Below, in pieces: positions 12,891 through 24,076 of a stretch of 64,000 nucleotides of DNA (positions within the stretch are counted from its first letter, which is position 1; each line of letters starts with the position of its first letter). Source of the DNA: Spinacia oleracea (taxonomy: Eukaryota > Streptophyta > Magnoliopsida > Caryophyllales > Amaranthaceae); contig NC_079487.1 in assembly GCF_020520425.1 (NCBI RefSeq), forward strand, positions 127,370,385 through 127,434,384, in the 5' to 3' direction. Position numbers and translations under genes: made by a program. The notes under the pieces were generated by a model. That model saw only the letters and a list, made by a program, of their open reading frames with translations. It was not told where the DNA came from and ran no database searches.

Positions 12891-13199
12891 TAACATTTGG
12901 AGTATCATTTTCCTCCAACAACTGAACAAGGGGAGGATTCTGCTGACAAAAATCTCTTTGGGGCAATGGCCCACGGGCTAATTAATTTTACCCATAGTAG
13001 AACTGGATCACCCAATGCTAACATGAAATGGACGGACCTTAATTTGGGCTCCAACCCACACTATGGCCTATAGGCACTATGCCTCTATGGCAAAACTACG
13101 ATCATTATAGGCTTTATGCCTTTATGGGCTTATGCCATGCACTATATTTTCTTATGTTTCCTTTACAATTTCATTACTCGTATATTTACACAAATTTTA
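12891..13199. other. Intergenic, imperfect ATGCCTATAGG-type repeats
   Basis: Positions 13060-13140 repeat short ATGCC/CTATGG/ATAGGC words irregularly. No element limits and no gene. Confidence 0.4.
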
Positions 13200-13562
13200 A
13201 TTCATGCAAGAAATAAAAACAACTCTTTTTCTAATGCATCCAAACATAGCCCCGGATTCGATGGTATGCATGCTCTCTTTTTTTAGAAATTTTGGCATAT
13301 TGTTGGAGCAGATATTACTGATCTGGTCAAAAGGTGGTGGTATGGACATGTAGACTTATTTGAAATTAATAGAATGTGCATTGTTTTAATTCCTAAGTGT
13401 TCGATCCGAAGTATATGACAGAGTTTAGACCCATTAGCTGTTGTAGTGTGGTCTGCAAAATTATATTAAAAAACCCTGGCAAATAAGCCTAAATGGTTCC
13501 TAAATGATATAATTTTCGTTAACCAAAGTGCTTTTGTACCGGGTTACCTCATTACGGATAAT

Positions 13563-14117
13563 TAGAGCTGGTAAAAATTGACCCAACCCACCAACCCAAC
13601 CTGAATCCAACCCAATAATAAAAGGTTGGGTCAAGATTTTCAACCCGTTTAATTAAATGGGTCAACCCAACCCAACCCATTTAATTAAATGGGTTGGGTC
13701 AGGTTGAAATTTTCAACCCGAAAACAACCCGCCTAACCCGTTTAAATTCAACCAAGTATGTAATATAGATATGTAGAATGTTATTTGAAAGATTTTCTCT
13801 CATTTTTCCTTCAATATTGAATAATTATTTGACGTTTTGATTCATGTCAATACATATTGAAGTATTACTTTTTGCTATGAGATATGCCACAAAAAAATCA
13901 CCTCGCAATTCTATAGTCAAGTCAATTTACACTTAAAAGTGGAAAAAAAGAAAATTAAACGGGTCAACTTCAGGTCAACCCGTTTATAGTTGGGTTGGGT
14001 TGGGTTGAAAATATCAACCCGTTTAACTAAACATGTCGGGTTGGGTTCGAAAAATCTCAACCCGTTTATAAATGGGTCGACCTGATTTCGACCCACCCCA
14101 ACCCATTGCCAGCTCTA
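13563..14117. mobile_element. hAT-type MITE nested in the LINE, 8-bp target duplication
   Basis: It begins TAGAGCTGGTA and ends TTGCCAGCTCTA. CGGATAAT is duplicated exactly at 13555-13562 and 14118-14125. In the LINE this is the codon region for the conserved ITDN motif, which is present on both sides of the insert. The body is rich in GGGTTGGGT/AACCCAACCC words arranged as inverted arms. It is 555 bp with no transposase. Confidence 0.9.
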
Positions 14118-15257
14118 CGGATAATGCACTTGTGGCGTTCAAAATTTTTCATTCTATGAAGAGGAAGGGGGGATCGAGGGTCTTGATGGGTTAGTGACTC
14201 TAAAACTTGACATGAGTAAGACGTACGACAAGATGGAGTGGACTTTTTTTTGGATATGGTGATGTATAAATGGGGTTCAGTAGTATCTGGGTGAGAAGGA
14301 TTATGGACTGGCTGGCAACCGTAGCTTTTTCTTTCAAAGTGAATGGTACTATTGCAGGGACGATGTCTCCATCTCGGGGGATACAACAAGGTGACCCAAT
14401 ATCTCCTTACGTATTTTACTATGTGTAAATGTTTTCTCAACTCTCATTACAAAAGCTGCAGGTGAAAATAAGATTCACCAGAGCCAAAATATGCAATGAC
14501 GCCCTTAGAGTGACACACTTGTTTTTTTCCAATGATAGTATACTTTTTGCTAAAGCTAACTTACAGGAATGCTCGGTGATTGCTGATATTATCAGTACAA
14601 ATGAAAGAGCATCTGACCAGAAAATTATTCTCAACAAAACAAAAGTTGCTTTTAGTAAATGTGTGTCTATCGAGAGGAGAAAGGAGATTGTCGATACTCC
14701 AGGGGTGCTAGCCGTAGAAAGACATGAGAAGTATCTTGGTCTGCCGACAATTATAGGTAGATCGAAGAAGGCAATCCACGTGTTTGAAGGAGAGGGTATG
14801 GAAAAAGATGAGTGGGTGGAAGGAGAAACTACTATCAAGATTGGGAAAAGAGGTACTCATTAAGGCGGTGGCACAAGCTATTCCTACTAATTGATGAGTA
14901 TTTTAAAATCCCGAATGACCTTATTGATGAGATTCATGCTTTATAGGCCCGATTTTGGTGAGGATCAATTCTAGATGACCGTAAACTTCATTGGCATAGT
15001 TGGGAGAAGTTAAGTGTACCGACCAAAGATGAAAGGGAGATTAGTGTCCCATGACTTAAGGTGCTTTAATCAAGCGCTACTTGAAAAACAAATGTGGCAT
15101 CTATACAATTTGGAGAGACTCTCTTCTTCACCGGACACTGGGTACTAAAGGCGAGATATTTTAAGCACTCAGAGGTTCTTGAGGCTTATCGTGGTATGAT
15201 CCTAACTATTCTTGGTGGAGTATGTGGGGTGCTAAATATCTTTTGATGGATGGCTTA

Positions 15258-15580
15258 GAACATCTACAATGGTAAGCTAATTTCTAAATTAGCTTGTCAT
15301 GCCACATAATATTTCAAGCTACTTCTCTTTCGAGTTAGTTAGTACCCTAGTGGTTAGCTACTAGCTTGATATTTAATGTAGTCATATTTGTCAATCAATA
15401 TTTTAATTTAATTTAATTTAATATTATTTCATTGGCCATGTTTTTTCAAGCAAATTAATTTAAATAAGCTAATTTGCTTGGCCAAGCTAATTTATTATTT
15501 CAACTCCAATGGTCAAGCTAATAGCTTGGAATATCTAAAAATTGCAAGCAAGTCACTCGTTACAACCATTTGAGATGCTC
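15258..15580 (+). mobile_element. Harbinger/Tourist-type MITE, family H1, copy 2, nested in the LINE
   Basis: Ends GAACATCTACAATGG and CCATTTGAGATGCTC, flanked by TTA on both sides (15255-15257, 15581-15583). It is exactly 323 bp, the same as copy 3 at 33261-33583, with the same internal order. The LINE frame continues after it with LWRVGNSVDINVWSDPWL, which is expected at this point of ORF2. Confidence 0.85.
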
Positions 15581-15707
15581 TTATTATGGAGGGTGGGCAA
15601 TAGCGTTGACATTAATGTATGGTCAGATCCTTGGCTTATAAAATAAGGTAAGGCCGTATATCCCTACATTTCTACCCTCTGAATTAATTGATTATGAATG
15701 TGCGGAG

Positions 15708-15979
15708 CAGTGCCGGGGCCATAATGATGTCATGACTGTGGGGCCCTATGCCGATTTTCTAAATGAGGCCCTCGTTATTAAAAAAAAAAAGGAAAGAGAA
15801 TTAAAAAATAAACTTGATAGGAATTCAACCCAAGACCTTGTGTATTACACATGCAATAAGACCTTGACCACTACTCCAACTTTGTTTTTGTTTGCATTAA
15901 GGAAACTAATTATATTATATTCTGAACATTTGGGGCCCTGTTCCGTCGCTCACCTCGCACACCCTCAAAACCGGCCCTG
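15708..15979. mobile_element. hAT-type short element nested in the LINE, 8-bp target duplication
   Basis: Ends CAGTGCCGGGGCC and AAACCGGCCCTG, flanked by an exact GTGCGGAG at 15700-15707 and 15980-15987. The LINE frame is YECAEWKCD across the join. On the minus strand the element has an A-box-like AGTAGTGGTCAAGG and a B-box-like GGGTTGAATTCC about 35 bases later, so it may contain a tRNA-derived piece. A degraded relative is at about 29260-29440. Confidence 0.85.
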
Positions 15980-16180
15980 GTGCGGAGTGGAAGTGTGATA
16001 TAGTACGTAGTACTTTTGATGCACAAATTTGTGAGATTATCTTCTATCCCTTTATAGAAGAGTTGGCCGAAAGATGTGTTATACTGGGGAAATCAAAAGA
16101 GAGTGCTTATAACGTAAAACCAGGCTATTGGCTCGCAGAAATATCAAATATGGCGACATGGTGATCTAGCTTCCTATTTG

Positions 16181-16871
16181 ATCGATGGTTTTGTGGTATC
16201 CTTTGAGGCAAGATGGTTATGGCTAGCTCGAAAGGTTAAGGTTAAGGTAAAGGTAAAGGTAGAAACAAAATTCTTTTTGATCAACAAAACCCTTTTTCAT
16301 TGTCCTTTGTGAGGTTGGTGGATGACTATAGAAGCTAGCCAAATAAGGCCTTTGCACCTGTAACAACTAACAAGTGTATTTATTAATATCTATTTTTGTG
16401 CATTATAATTATATCATCAACTAATCTAGATGATCATTTGCGCCTTAAAGCCTAAAATATGTTCAATTTCATTCAATTCTCAATCCATGACGGCAAAGAA
16501 AATTGGACTATTCTTTTTTAACATGTCAACACAAATTTGTCACTAAATAGCAACTTGAGTTGATTGGCAATTTATAATTAACGAATCGCCTACTAAATTA
16601 GTCATGTAGTAGAAACCAAATTCCATTAAATCAACAGAAAATCGCCAATTGAAAAATGATGCTTATTAGGATACTCGCCAATTCAATTGGAGATTTTGTC
16701 TTGGAAAAATTCTCTATTTCAAGTGGTCAGTTTGTACTAAACTGAGAAAAGATAATTACTCATCAAACTAATGTTGACGTGGACAATAGATCAGGAATAA
16801 TATAACAAGGGATATATTTTGGGAATTTAGAAGTTTATAGCATTTAAGTAAAAAATCGGTCTATTTATTCT
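16181..16871. other. Intergenic, no gene seen
   Basis: Positions 16225-16265 hold a short GGTTAAGGTTAAGGTAAAGG-type run, too short to call telomeric. The rest is AT-rich and unassigned. Confidence 0.4.
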
Positions 16872-17669
16872 TAGAGTTGTCAATTCGGTTACTCAAATCA
16901 GGTATGAGACATCCCTATCTTCTCATGTCATGTTCATGCCAGGTCATTATGTTTAGGATTTTAGGGGTGTACATGGTCCGATTTAGTGCAGTTTGACCCC
17001 AAACCAAACCCAACGTGTAAATGTGATTTGAGAAAACCGCATCATAGCCAAAAATATCAAATCACACCATACTACACCGTAAAATGCTATATGATGCGCT
17101 GTGGTTGGCAGTTTAAACCCTTTGTTTTATAAAGCATTGCTAAATTTTATATTTTCTATTTCTTCTGTTGAAATCATTTATGTATATATTTATAATGCAA
17201 AAATCAAAATTATGAACTTTAAATAATAAAATTACTAATTACATCACTTTCGTTTAAAATACTAAGAAATCGCGTAAAAGTATAGTTTGTGGTTTAACCA
17301 ACAAACCACATCACTTACGTACAGTTTGGTTTCAAATAAATAAATAAAAATGAAACCACACCTATGCTGCAATCCTCAGTTTGATAAAAAAAGTTAAATT
17401 TCTTTCTAACCTTAAACCACACCGAACCGGCAAAAATACGGTTCGATTTGCAATTTGGTGCGGTTTGAACTACCATACTATAAATCGATCAAACCTATCA
17501 TATGAGTTCAGGTTAGGTCAATTTCATTTTAGATCATATTAGGTTTTTCACCATTTTGCATACAGGTCAAGTTCGATTAGACTTATATCTGACTTGGGTT
17601 TGTGACGGATAAGTCGGGTTCGGCTCAATCAACATTGATTGACGACTATTCACAAAATTGTCAACTCTA
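16872..17669. mobile_element. Probable hAT-like element, with a second repeat inside
   Basis: The left end TAGAGTTGTCAATTCGG pairs with the right end AAAATTGTCAACTCTA. The 8 bases outside do not match, so no target duplication remains. Inside, from about 16973, AGGGGTGTACATGG begins another repeat rich in AAACCACACC/GGTTTG words to about 17500. No coding sequence. Confidence 0.45.
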
Positions 17670-17689
17670 GACAAATTCAACAGGACTAA

Positions 17690-18260
17690 AACGCACCGTA
17701 TTCCTCCGTTCTTCAAACGCATCACTTTCTGGGTTTCCGTACTATCGTAGAAGATCCTCCATTGACGAATTTCGAACAAACTCCACACCTTTCGTTGTAG
17801 TTCAGGTACACAGTAGAATTCCCCCCTTCAATTAATTTTTAGTCTCCCCAGTTTTCAATTTCTATTAAATTCCTTTCAAATTTACACAATTGCTGTAAAA
17901 ATTGTGTCATTTATTTATTTGATTGTTCTTTAATTTTCTGTTTGGTCTATCTAAAATTCAAAATTCATGCCCTTTTCTGCCCCCTTTTAGTTGGGGATAG
18001 TGGGTGTCGTTTTCTGCATTTCAAGTTTGATGCTGAATTTAGTAAATGTGTCCAAGGTGAACTATTCGGTTGGACCATTTCTTCAAAAATCCAACTTCTT
18101 TTTGCGTTATCAATATCATGCTTTTTTCTTTTTCTTTCTCATTCGAGGTGACTCCATGCTTATATAGATTTTTAGGTGTTTCGGCATATACACCTAGCTT
18201 TGGCGTACCCGGGCTAGGAACATAATGGTAAAGAATACGATTAGCACAATGGTGAGTTTT
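17690..18260 (+). other. Possible untranslated or short exons of an unidentified transcript
   Basis: Positions 17695-17810 have the GC content and C/T-rich look of a plant 5' UTR and end in a good donor (GTTCAG|GTACAC). Positions 18165-18250 end in ATG|GTGAGT, and just before that an ATG opens a nine-codon frame MVKNTISTM. I could not find a convincing coding continuation downstream, so this may be a short-peptide gene, a non-coding transcript, or chance. Confidence 0.25.
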
Positions 18261-20794
18261 TAAAATGTGGTTGATTTGGATTCCCTTGTAATGTGACTAG
18301 AGTTTGGCACTGGGATTTGCTGATTAATTGGAATGGTTGATCATTGGCTCATTGGGTATACTTAAAGACAAGAGTGATTTGTGTAATTTTAGTACCTAAT
18401 TTCATGTTTAGTACAACCAATTAAGAAAATGTTTTCTGTTCTTGAGGACTTGAGGTTTCTGGGAAGATTGATGCTAGTATGAGTAGTATCTACTTTTGCT
18501 GACAGGAGTACACTCCAATTCACGGAGTTTCACAATATCTAACAGATTTGTATGTAGGAAATTCACCCTCTCAAAACAAAATTTTAACAACTAGTAAGTT
18601 TTGGTGGATAGGAAAACAAGAGAAAGGGAAGGCAATCAACATGATGTCTTCTTGCCCCTTTCTCTTTTTGGTTAGATAGAGCATCATAAAATCTAGAAAT
18701 TGTAAGAAAAAAATATAGGATCCAAATAAAAGAAATGAAAGTGGCACACTACTTATTTCTTAGGCTAGATTTTGTAGCTTATCCTTTCTATATCGTAGTT
18801 AAGGTTCACAATGACAGCGTCGTGAAGATGCACGCGGTGAAGTCTGAATTGTGTATGAGTCTATTAGTGAGCTTTCACTATTTTTCCTTTTATCTTGCTA
18901 CATTGCTCCTTGTGTAAGTCTACACACTGCACAGATGGTCTGAAGATGAATTTTGTAACGTTAGTTATCTCAGAGGTTGGCAGACCGAATTAGTATCTTG
19001 TTTGTTAAAATAACAAGATAGTAGTCTGTATTTCGGAGAGATACATTTTGGAGCTTGGTTAGGTGTTGTACATGTGTATCAAGGATGAATACTGTTTAGC
19101 AACAAGGTAATGCCAATCATAAATTTTGCTGAAACCAAACCCAGTTAATCGGACTATCCCCTTCACAGAAAATTTCTCTGTTTATCACTCTCGATAATGT
19201 TTTCTGACATACACTCTCTGTACTTTTCCTTAAGCCCCTCCTCTTCTAAAACCCTAGTGAAACTTCCTACTGATTTTTACTAGAAAAACAACCCGATCTG
19301 TTTTGTGAAAATGATAGTTTTAGCCATTTTCATTATCTATAGTGTAATGCTTCTTCCTGCCTTTTTCCTAATACCTATAGCTTCTTTGTCTATATCTTGC
19401 CCCCATTTTCATATTTACTTTCTACAGATATGCTTTGGGATTGGCAAAGGATTATCATACACTTTATTAATTATATTTCTCCATATAATTCTGATTGTGT
19501 CATCTAATCATTACTGAGTTAGTTCACTGATGATTTCCTAGTCGTTGGAACACGTGCAGATATCTTCTTTACGCCCTAAAAGATTTCTTCGAGACATTCT
19601 GTACGGTATAGTTATCCTATTAGAAAGATCTAGTTGTAAATACTGGTCTCCTTGCCTATGCTAAACATCTTCTTACAGTGAGAAACCTCACATCTGCTTG
19701 AAGGTTGTTTCCTTTGTGTAGAATTGACATCTTTGTCGATTCATCCAAGCATCGTATTTAAACCAAAATGCAAATCCTACAGATACTTGTGCGGTTGTGC
19801 GACTTGTGAGTTGTGCCTATCTTATGTTAACCAATGCTATTGGGATGAGATAATTAGTTAATGACTGTGATATGACATATTATTCCTACAAGTAAAATAT
19901 AGTGGGCTGATAGAGAAGTTAAGAGTTAGATGCTCTCTTGAAGGATAGGTGTCATTAAACCACCAAAGATGCTTCAACCATTTGGCTGTGCATATTTCCA
20001 GAAAAGATGCAAAGCTTGCCGAAGAGCTATGCAGCTCCTCTCATGTTAACATCGTTCCCTGGTCCAACTTCTTGCACTGATTCTCCATAGAAAGGATAGG
20101 AATTATGATATTTCTTACTCCACTTCCCCGAAAACTCCCTTTCCTGATCCTCGAGAAAAAAGAAACGGGAAAATTGATTTGTGAATGGGGAAACACAGCA
20201 GGAACACAAAAGAAAGAGTATTTGCCTAGAGTATTTGAAGTTAGGACTAATGGACCATGCACATGTTTTTGACACACTGAAGATCACAAACAAGGTGTTT
20301 TTCAATTAGAGAATTTTAGAATAAAAAGGCACTGATTAAATTGCGGGAAAACCAAAAGAAAGAATCAAATTTAAACCTTGTAAAGCTTTCTGATTCAAAC
20401 AAAACTAAACCTCGAACAAAAAAGAATCAAGCTGTATAATAAAAGCACTGTATATTGTCCTTTGTGAGAGCCATAACATCATAATAACTGTACTCACTCC
20501 TTGTTTCTTACTTGAATAAGATATCAACTGCAAAACAAGAGATATTATCGGCTCACTTCATGCATTGCCGCTTGCGTTCAGTGGTTTATGATTCACTGGC
20601 TCCAACTGTACATATTTCCCTGAAAGAACCTTCAAAAAGACCAAAATTTCACCAATCAAGCCGCATAGAACCCCTTGAAGTGTTACTCACCACAAACCTT
20701 TAACTTATCTCTGGTTTGCTTGATTTTTTCTTTGTGCGTCCTTGTGAACTTGCTCCTTACCTGTGTAGTAGAAGAAACAAGTTGCACAACCCTT
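18261..20794. other. Intergenic/unassigned, downstream of the CLE gene
   Basis: Less AT-rich than the left part of the window and poor in transposon ends, so it may hold transcribed sequence, but no frame shows a domain or splice-consistent exon on either strand. The segment nearest 20795 would include the 3' UTR of the minus-strand CLE gene. Confidence 0.35.
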
Positions 20795-21076
20795 TTAAGA
20801 CCTATTGTGGATGGGGTCAGAACCTCTTCGAACTCGTCGTTCGCTTGATTGGGTTGGATCATATTTCTTGTTTTCTGGAGTTGATCTTCTACTAGCATTG
20901 AGTTCCTGCCTTGAGACTCCTTGCAGCACTCGATTGTTTGGCACGAGTTTTGAATCTTCATCGTTTGGCGCAAGGGCCATTTCTGCCCTCCTTAGACTAC
21001 AACCTCTCTCTGGTTTTATTGCTAGTAAACCAATACATAATAGAAGGATGAATGTTTTATGGGCACTTAGGGTCAT
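20795..21076 (-). CDS. CLE45: CLE45-type CLAVATA3/ESR-related signalling peptide precursor
   Basis: Intronless frame of 93 residues. The start is the ATG at 21074-21076; the frame is open slightly upstream but only with a GTG. Residues 1-25 form a signal peptide with hydrophobic core FILLLCIGLLAI, then a variable spacer. The C-terminal CLE box is RRVRRGSDPIHN (about 20804-20839), followed by only two residues before the stop. That dodecapeptide is the one known for Arabidopsis CLE45, a secreted ligand of BAM-type receptor kinases that restrains protophloem differentiation in roots. By family, the propeptide enters the secretory pathway and the box is cut out. The family match rests on the box; the spacer is not conserved in CLE genes. 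Orthology to CLE45 rather than a close CLE25/26 relative is inferred from RRGSDP. Confidence 0.85.
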   Translation of the reverse strand: MTLSAHKTFILLLCIGLLAIKPERGCSLRRAEMALAPNDEDSKLVPNNRVLQGVSRQELNASRRSTPENKKYDPTQSSERRVRRGSDPIHNRS

Positions 21077-24076
21077 TTTCTCTACAAACACTCGAAACAG
21101 AGCGAGGTCGGGGAAGTCCTACTACGAGTATTGCTTCAGAAAGAAGTGAGAGAATAAGCAAAGTCTGAGATTGTAATCCTTGTATTGTTGTGACACCCTT
21201 CCTGTAGAAACAGGAGTGTAATATATCTGCCTGAAGATTTAGAGAGTGTTTTAAAGCATAAAAGCAGAGGGACCCAGAACAGGCAGAAGAAGTTTAAGAT
21301 TCACCCAAAATTTAGACTAGTGTGAGTTATGCAAAATTAAGGCTGTTATGGAAGAATCTAAATAGGATGAATAAAGGGATTGGAACAATACCCTAGGGAA
21401 GCCAAGTATCTTTTTCATCTGTATCCTTACATCCCTATCATTTGCTTAGCTTTTCTTGTCTTGGTGACCAGACATAAAGTTCCCTCGGTGTCCCCCCTGC
21501 CTTCTTGCCATTTCACCTGGCCATGCTTACTCGTTTTTTGAATTTGAGGATGATGGATTATTCCTAAGTCGTCATTGGCCGTTCTTGTCCTAAATGGTCA
21601 TACAATCACGACTGTAATACAGTCTCGTTCGAAAACACCTACTCATGTATTCATGTATACTAGTTTGGAATGTCCGCAAAACTGTCACATTCTTAAAGTA
21701 GAGATAGATTATGGTAAGAAGACCTATTGTAAATATACTGAACCATGGAAAACCTTGAATTACAAGGGGTTGGGAGATTATTGATTCGGGACAGAGAGAG
21801 TCACGGCTTGGAGAGGGTTACTTAGGTCACTTTGTCATTCCTTTGTTGTTAAGGAAAGGTAAATATAAGTTAATGACTGAGGGACAAGGCATGAGCCACC
21901 CAGCATTAACTAAATTGCTACAGTAGCCTGGCATATAAAGAATAAAAATATAAAAAATGGAAGGAAAAAGATTGGGGGAATGTAACAGCCCCTCCCCTAA
22001 AAAACACCAAACTGCTGCTTTATGCCACTAAGATCTGCTCCTTCTCACTTTAGAATTCCAAGCTCTTTTATCTATACCAGTCCCCTTGGTTTCTTGTGCT
22101 TAATGTGTTTGTTTTATGCTTTTCTTGGTCTTTCTTTCTGTTTCCAAATCCTACATTCCTCATCTTATGTTTCACAAACCACTTCCCGCTCTTTTTTTCT
22201 CATTTTTTATACTCGTGTTTATTCGTTTGAAATTTTGAAGGAAAATGATATGTGCAACCTAAAATGAAGCTCTAAGTAGAATACAAAACGTAGATGATTT
22301 AATGCCTAAAGTTTGCTGTTAAGGTTGCATATATGAGAATTGGAAATTTTAATTACTAGTAAATCAAATGGGATGAAATAAAAACAGTCTAAAAAAGCAT
22401 ATAACTGGTGATGCTTTATGGAAATGAGGTGATTATATTCTATTGTGCCGTAAAATTAAAGGGAGACTGGTCATAAAACTCTTGCTGAGATGTTGTTATG
22501 ATGTGCTGATTCTCTGCTTTTCTTTTTATGTAGCAAATCAAAGTGAAAATAAAGAGGGTCATTGGATGGATGCTTTGTTAAATTGATTATTTCATGTAAT
22601 CTTCAGCACACACTTTTAAAAGCTTGGAGCACTTAAACATGCTGCTATCATTTGGGTTGGTGCTCCTTTTCTAACTCAGCAAACTGTATACGACCCTGGC
22701 AATTTTTGTTTTCGGCGCGGTCGCCTCATTTTCACCCTGTATATTTGTGTATATTTGTGTATACATACAAGAAATTTTTTGTCAAATTTATCAAGAGAAA
22801 ACTTGTGCATTGTGTTATATCGACTGGCCTTGAACTCTAATGTTACCTGTTTTTTGTCCGACCCTTGACGATTACGCTACATCTATTATTAGATGAGATT
22901 TGATCTAATTTGGATAGATAACCTCATAATTAAGCAATTGTCCTTGGTCATAAGTTATTCCCAAAGAAGAAATACTTGAAATGGGTCTTTTTCTTTAGAT
23001 TTTCGTACGTGATTTTAGTACTCTTTTAAGGCTTGCATTAAGTACTTATTAGTAGATACCCTTTTTGCTTTAATTAAAGTTAATGTGATCTCGGGATAGG
23101 AGTTAGTCATCAACCTCTGTTTTTCAATTTCACCAGAAATGAAAATTTAGGGTTAAGGAAATTATAAAAATTTGGATTGTCTTTATCTTTTTTGATTCTC
23201 AAGGTTGGTCTTAAAGGTTAGTCTTTTTGTCACTTTAGTTTGAATGTAAAGAGCTTCATTTGCCAGCCGCCTTTGATGACAAGGATGCACTCTCATAATC
23301 ATGAACAATAATGGTAATTTGTTGGATTAAAAACCATAGGTTAAAATAAATCAGTGTATAAGCTTGTTAATGTGTTACTTTTGTTACTTACTAAAGATAA
23401 TACATTGGCATTAACATTGTCCAGAGATTAAATTAGTATGTTTACTGTGATGAAATGAACCCAATTCTCGGCTTTTATAAAGGTTCATTATCCATCACAA
23501 TCAGGTAGAATATATTCTTCGCCAGCTTTAGCTATTAATTAATTGACAAAATTTGATCAATCTTGGAGACATTAACCTTTGATATAGTGAGAACTTTTAT
23601 GTGTACGGACATAACCGGATTAAAATACAAGGTTACAAAATTTATAACCCACAGTTATATTAATCTTCAAGCTGTTAACATTTTCGGAAAATTACCAAAG
23701 TATGTTCCTGCAATGACAGTTAGTAAATTACAAACACTTTGGTTTAAGAAAAGAAGTTGGTAGCTGTTGTACTTCTTTATGTAATTTAAATACATAAACT
23801 TGCTCAGATGAAAACCAAGGACTCAGGTTTGGGAAATACCCATAATTTTCCTTTACCAACTCAAGATAAGACCTTTATATACAGCATCAAGCCGGTTGAA
23901 TATTAACTCTTACAAAGAATAACTGGCTCCTGGACTTTTAGGCTAACAGATAATTAAAAACAATGGTGGAATTTAGGGTTAAAAGCAATTTAAAAACAAA
24001 ATAGATCGACTTGGAAAGGGGCGATGTTAATCACCATTTTCTTCTCAAGGATGCAGGTACTGCTATTAAAAGAGCA
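21077..24076. other. Intergenic between the CLE gene and the RING-CH gene
   Basis: The left part should hold the CLE promoter (minus strand, rightward from 21077). Positions 21480-21560 and 22020-22200 are pyrimidine-rich and UTR-like but I cannot assign them. Frames of 60-80 codons occur without domains. No transposon ends were recognised. The last few hundred bases are the probable 3' UTR and downstream region of the RING-CH gene. Confidence 0.35.

Larger units (their letters stand above)
13200..16180 (+). mobile_element. Decayed L1-type LINE, reverse transcriptase region, hosting three insertions
   Basis: Successive + strand frames read like plant L1 ORF2. At 13225-13330 it reads NIAPGFDGMHALF, then DLVKRWWYG and IPKC; before 13563 comes QSAFVPG. 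After the inserted element come KIFHSMKR and LTLDMSKTYDK, then GIQQGDPISPYVF (about 14375-14425). The catalytic block near 14525 reads FSNDSILFAKA where active elements have [22 protein letters not shown] follows near 14720, and YNVKPGYWLAE near 16110. There are many stops and frameshifts, and the 5' end is missing (truncated near 13200). Elements at 13563-14117, 15258-15580 and 15708-15979 interrupt it. The host frame resumes after each, so the LINE is the oldest layer. Confidence 0.85.

Noticed and set aside
14429-14863. 144-codon + strand frame as a host gene
   Set aside because: It reads as part of LINE ORF2 ([25 protein letters not shown]).
16225-16265. Telomere-like GGTTAAGG run
   Set aside because: Only a few irregular units and no TTTAGGG periodicity.
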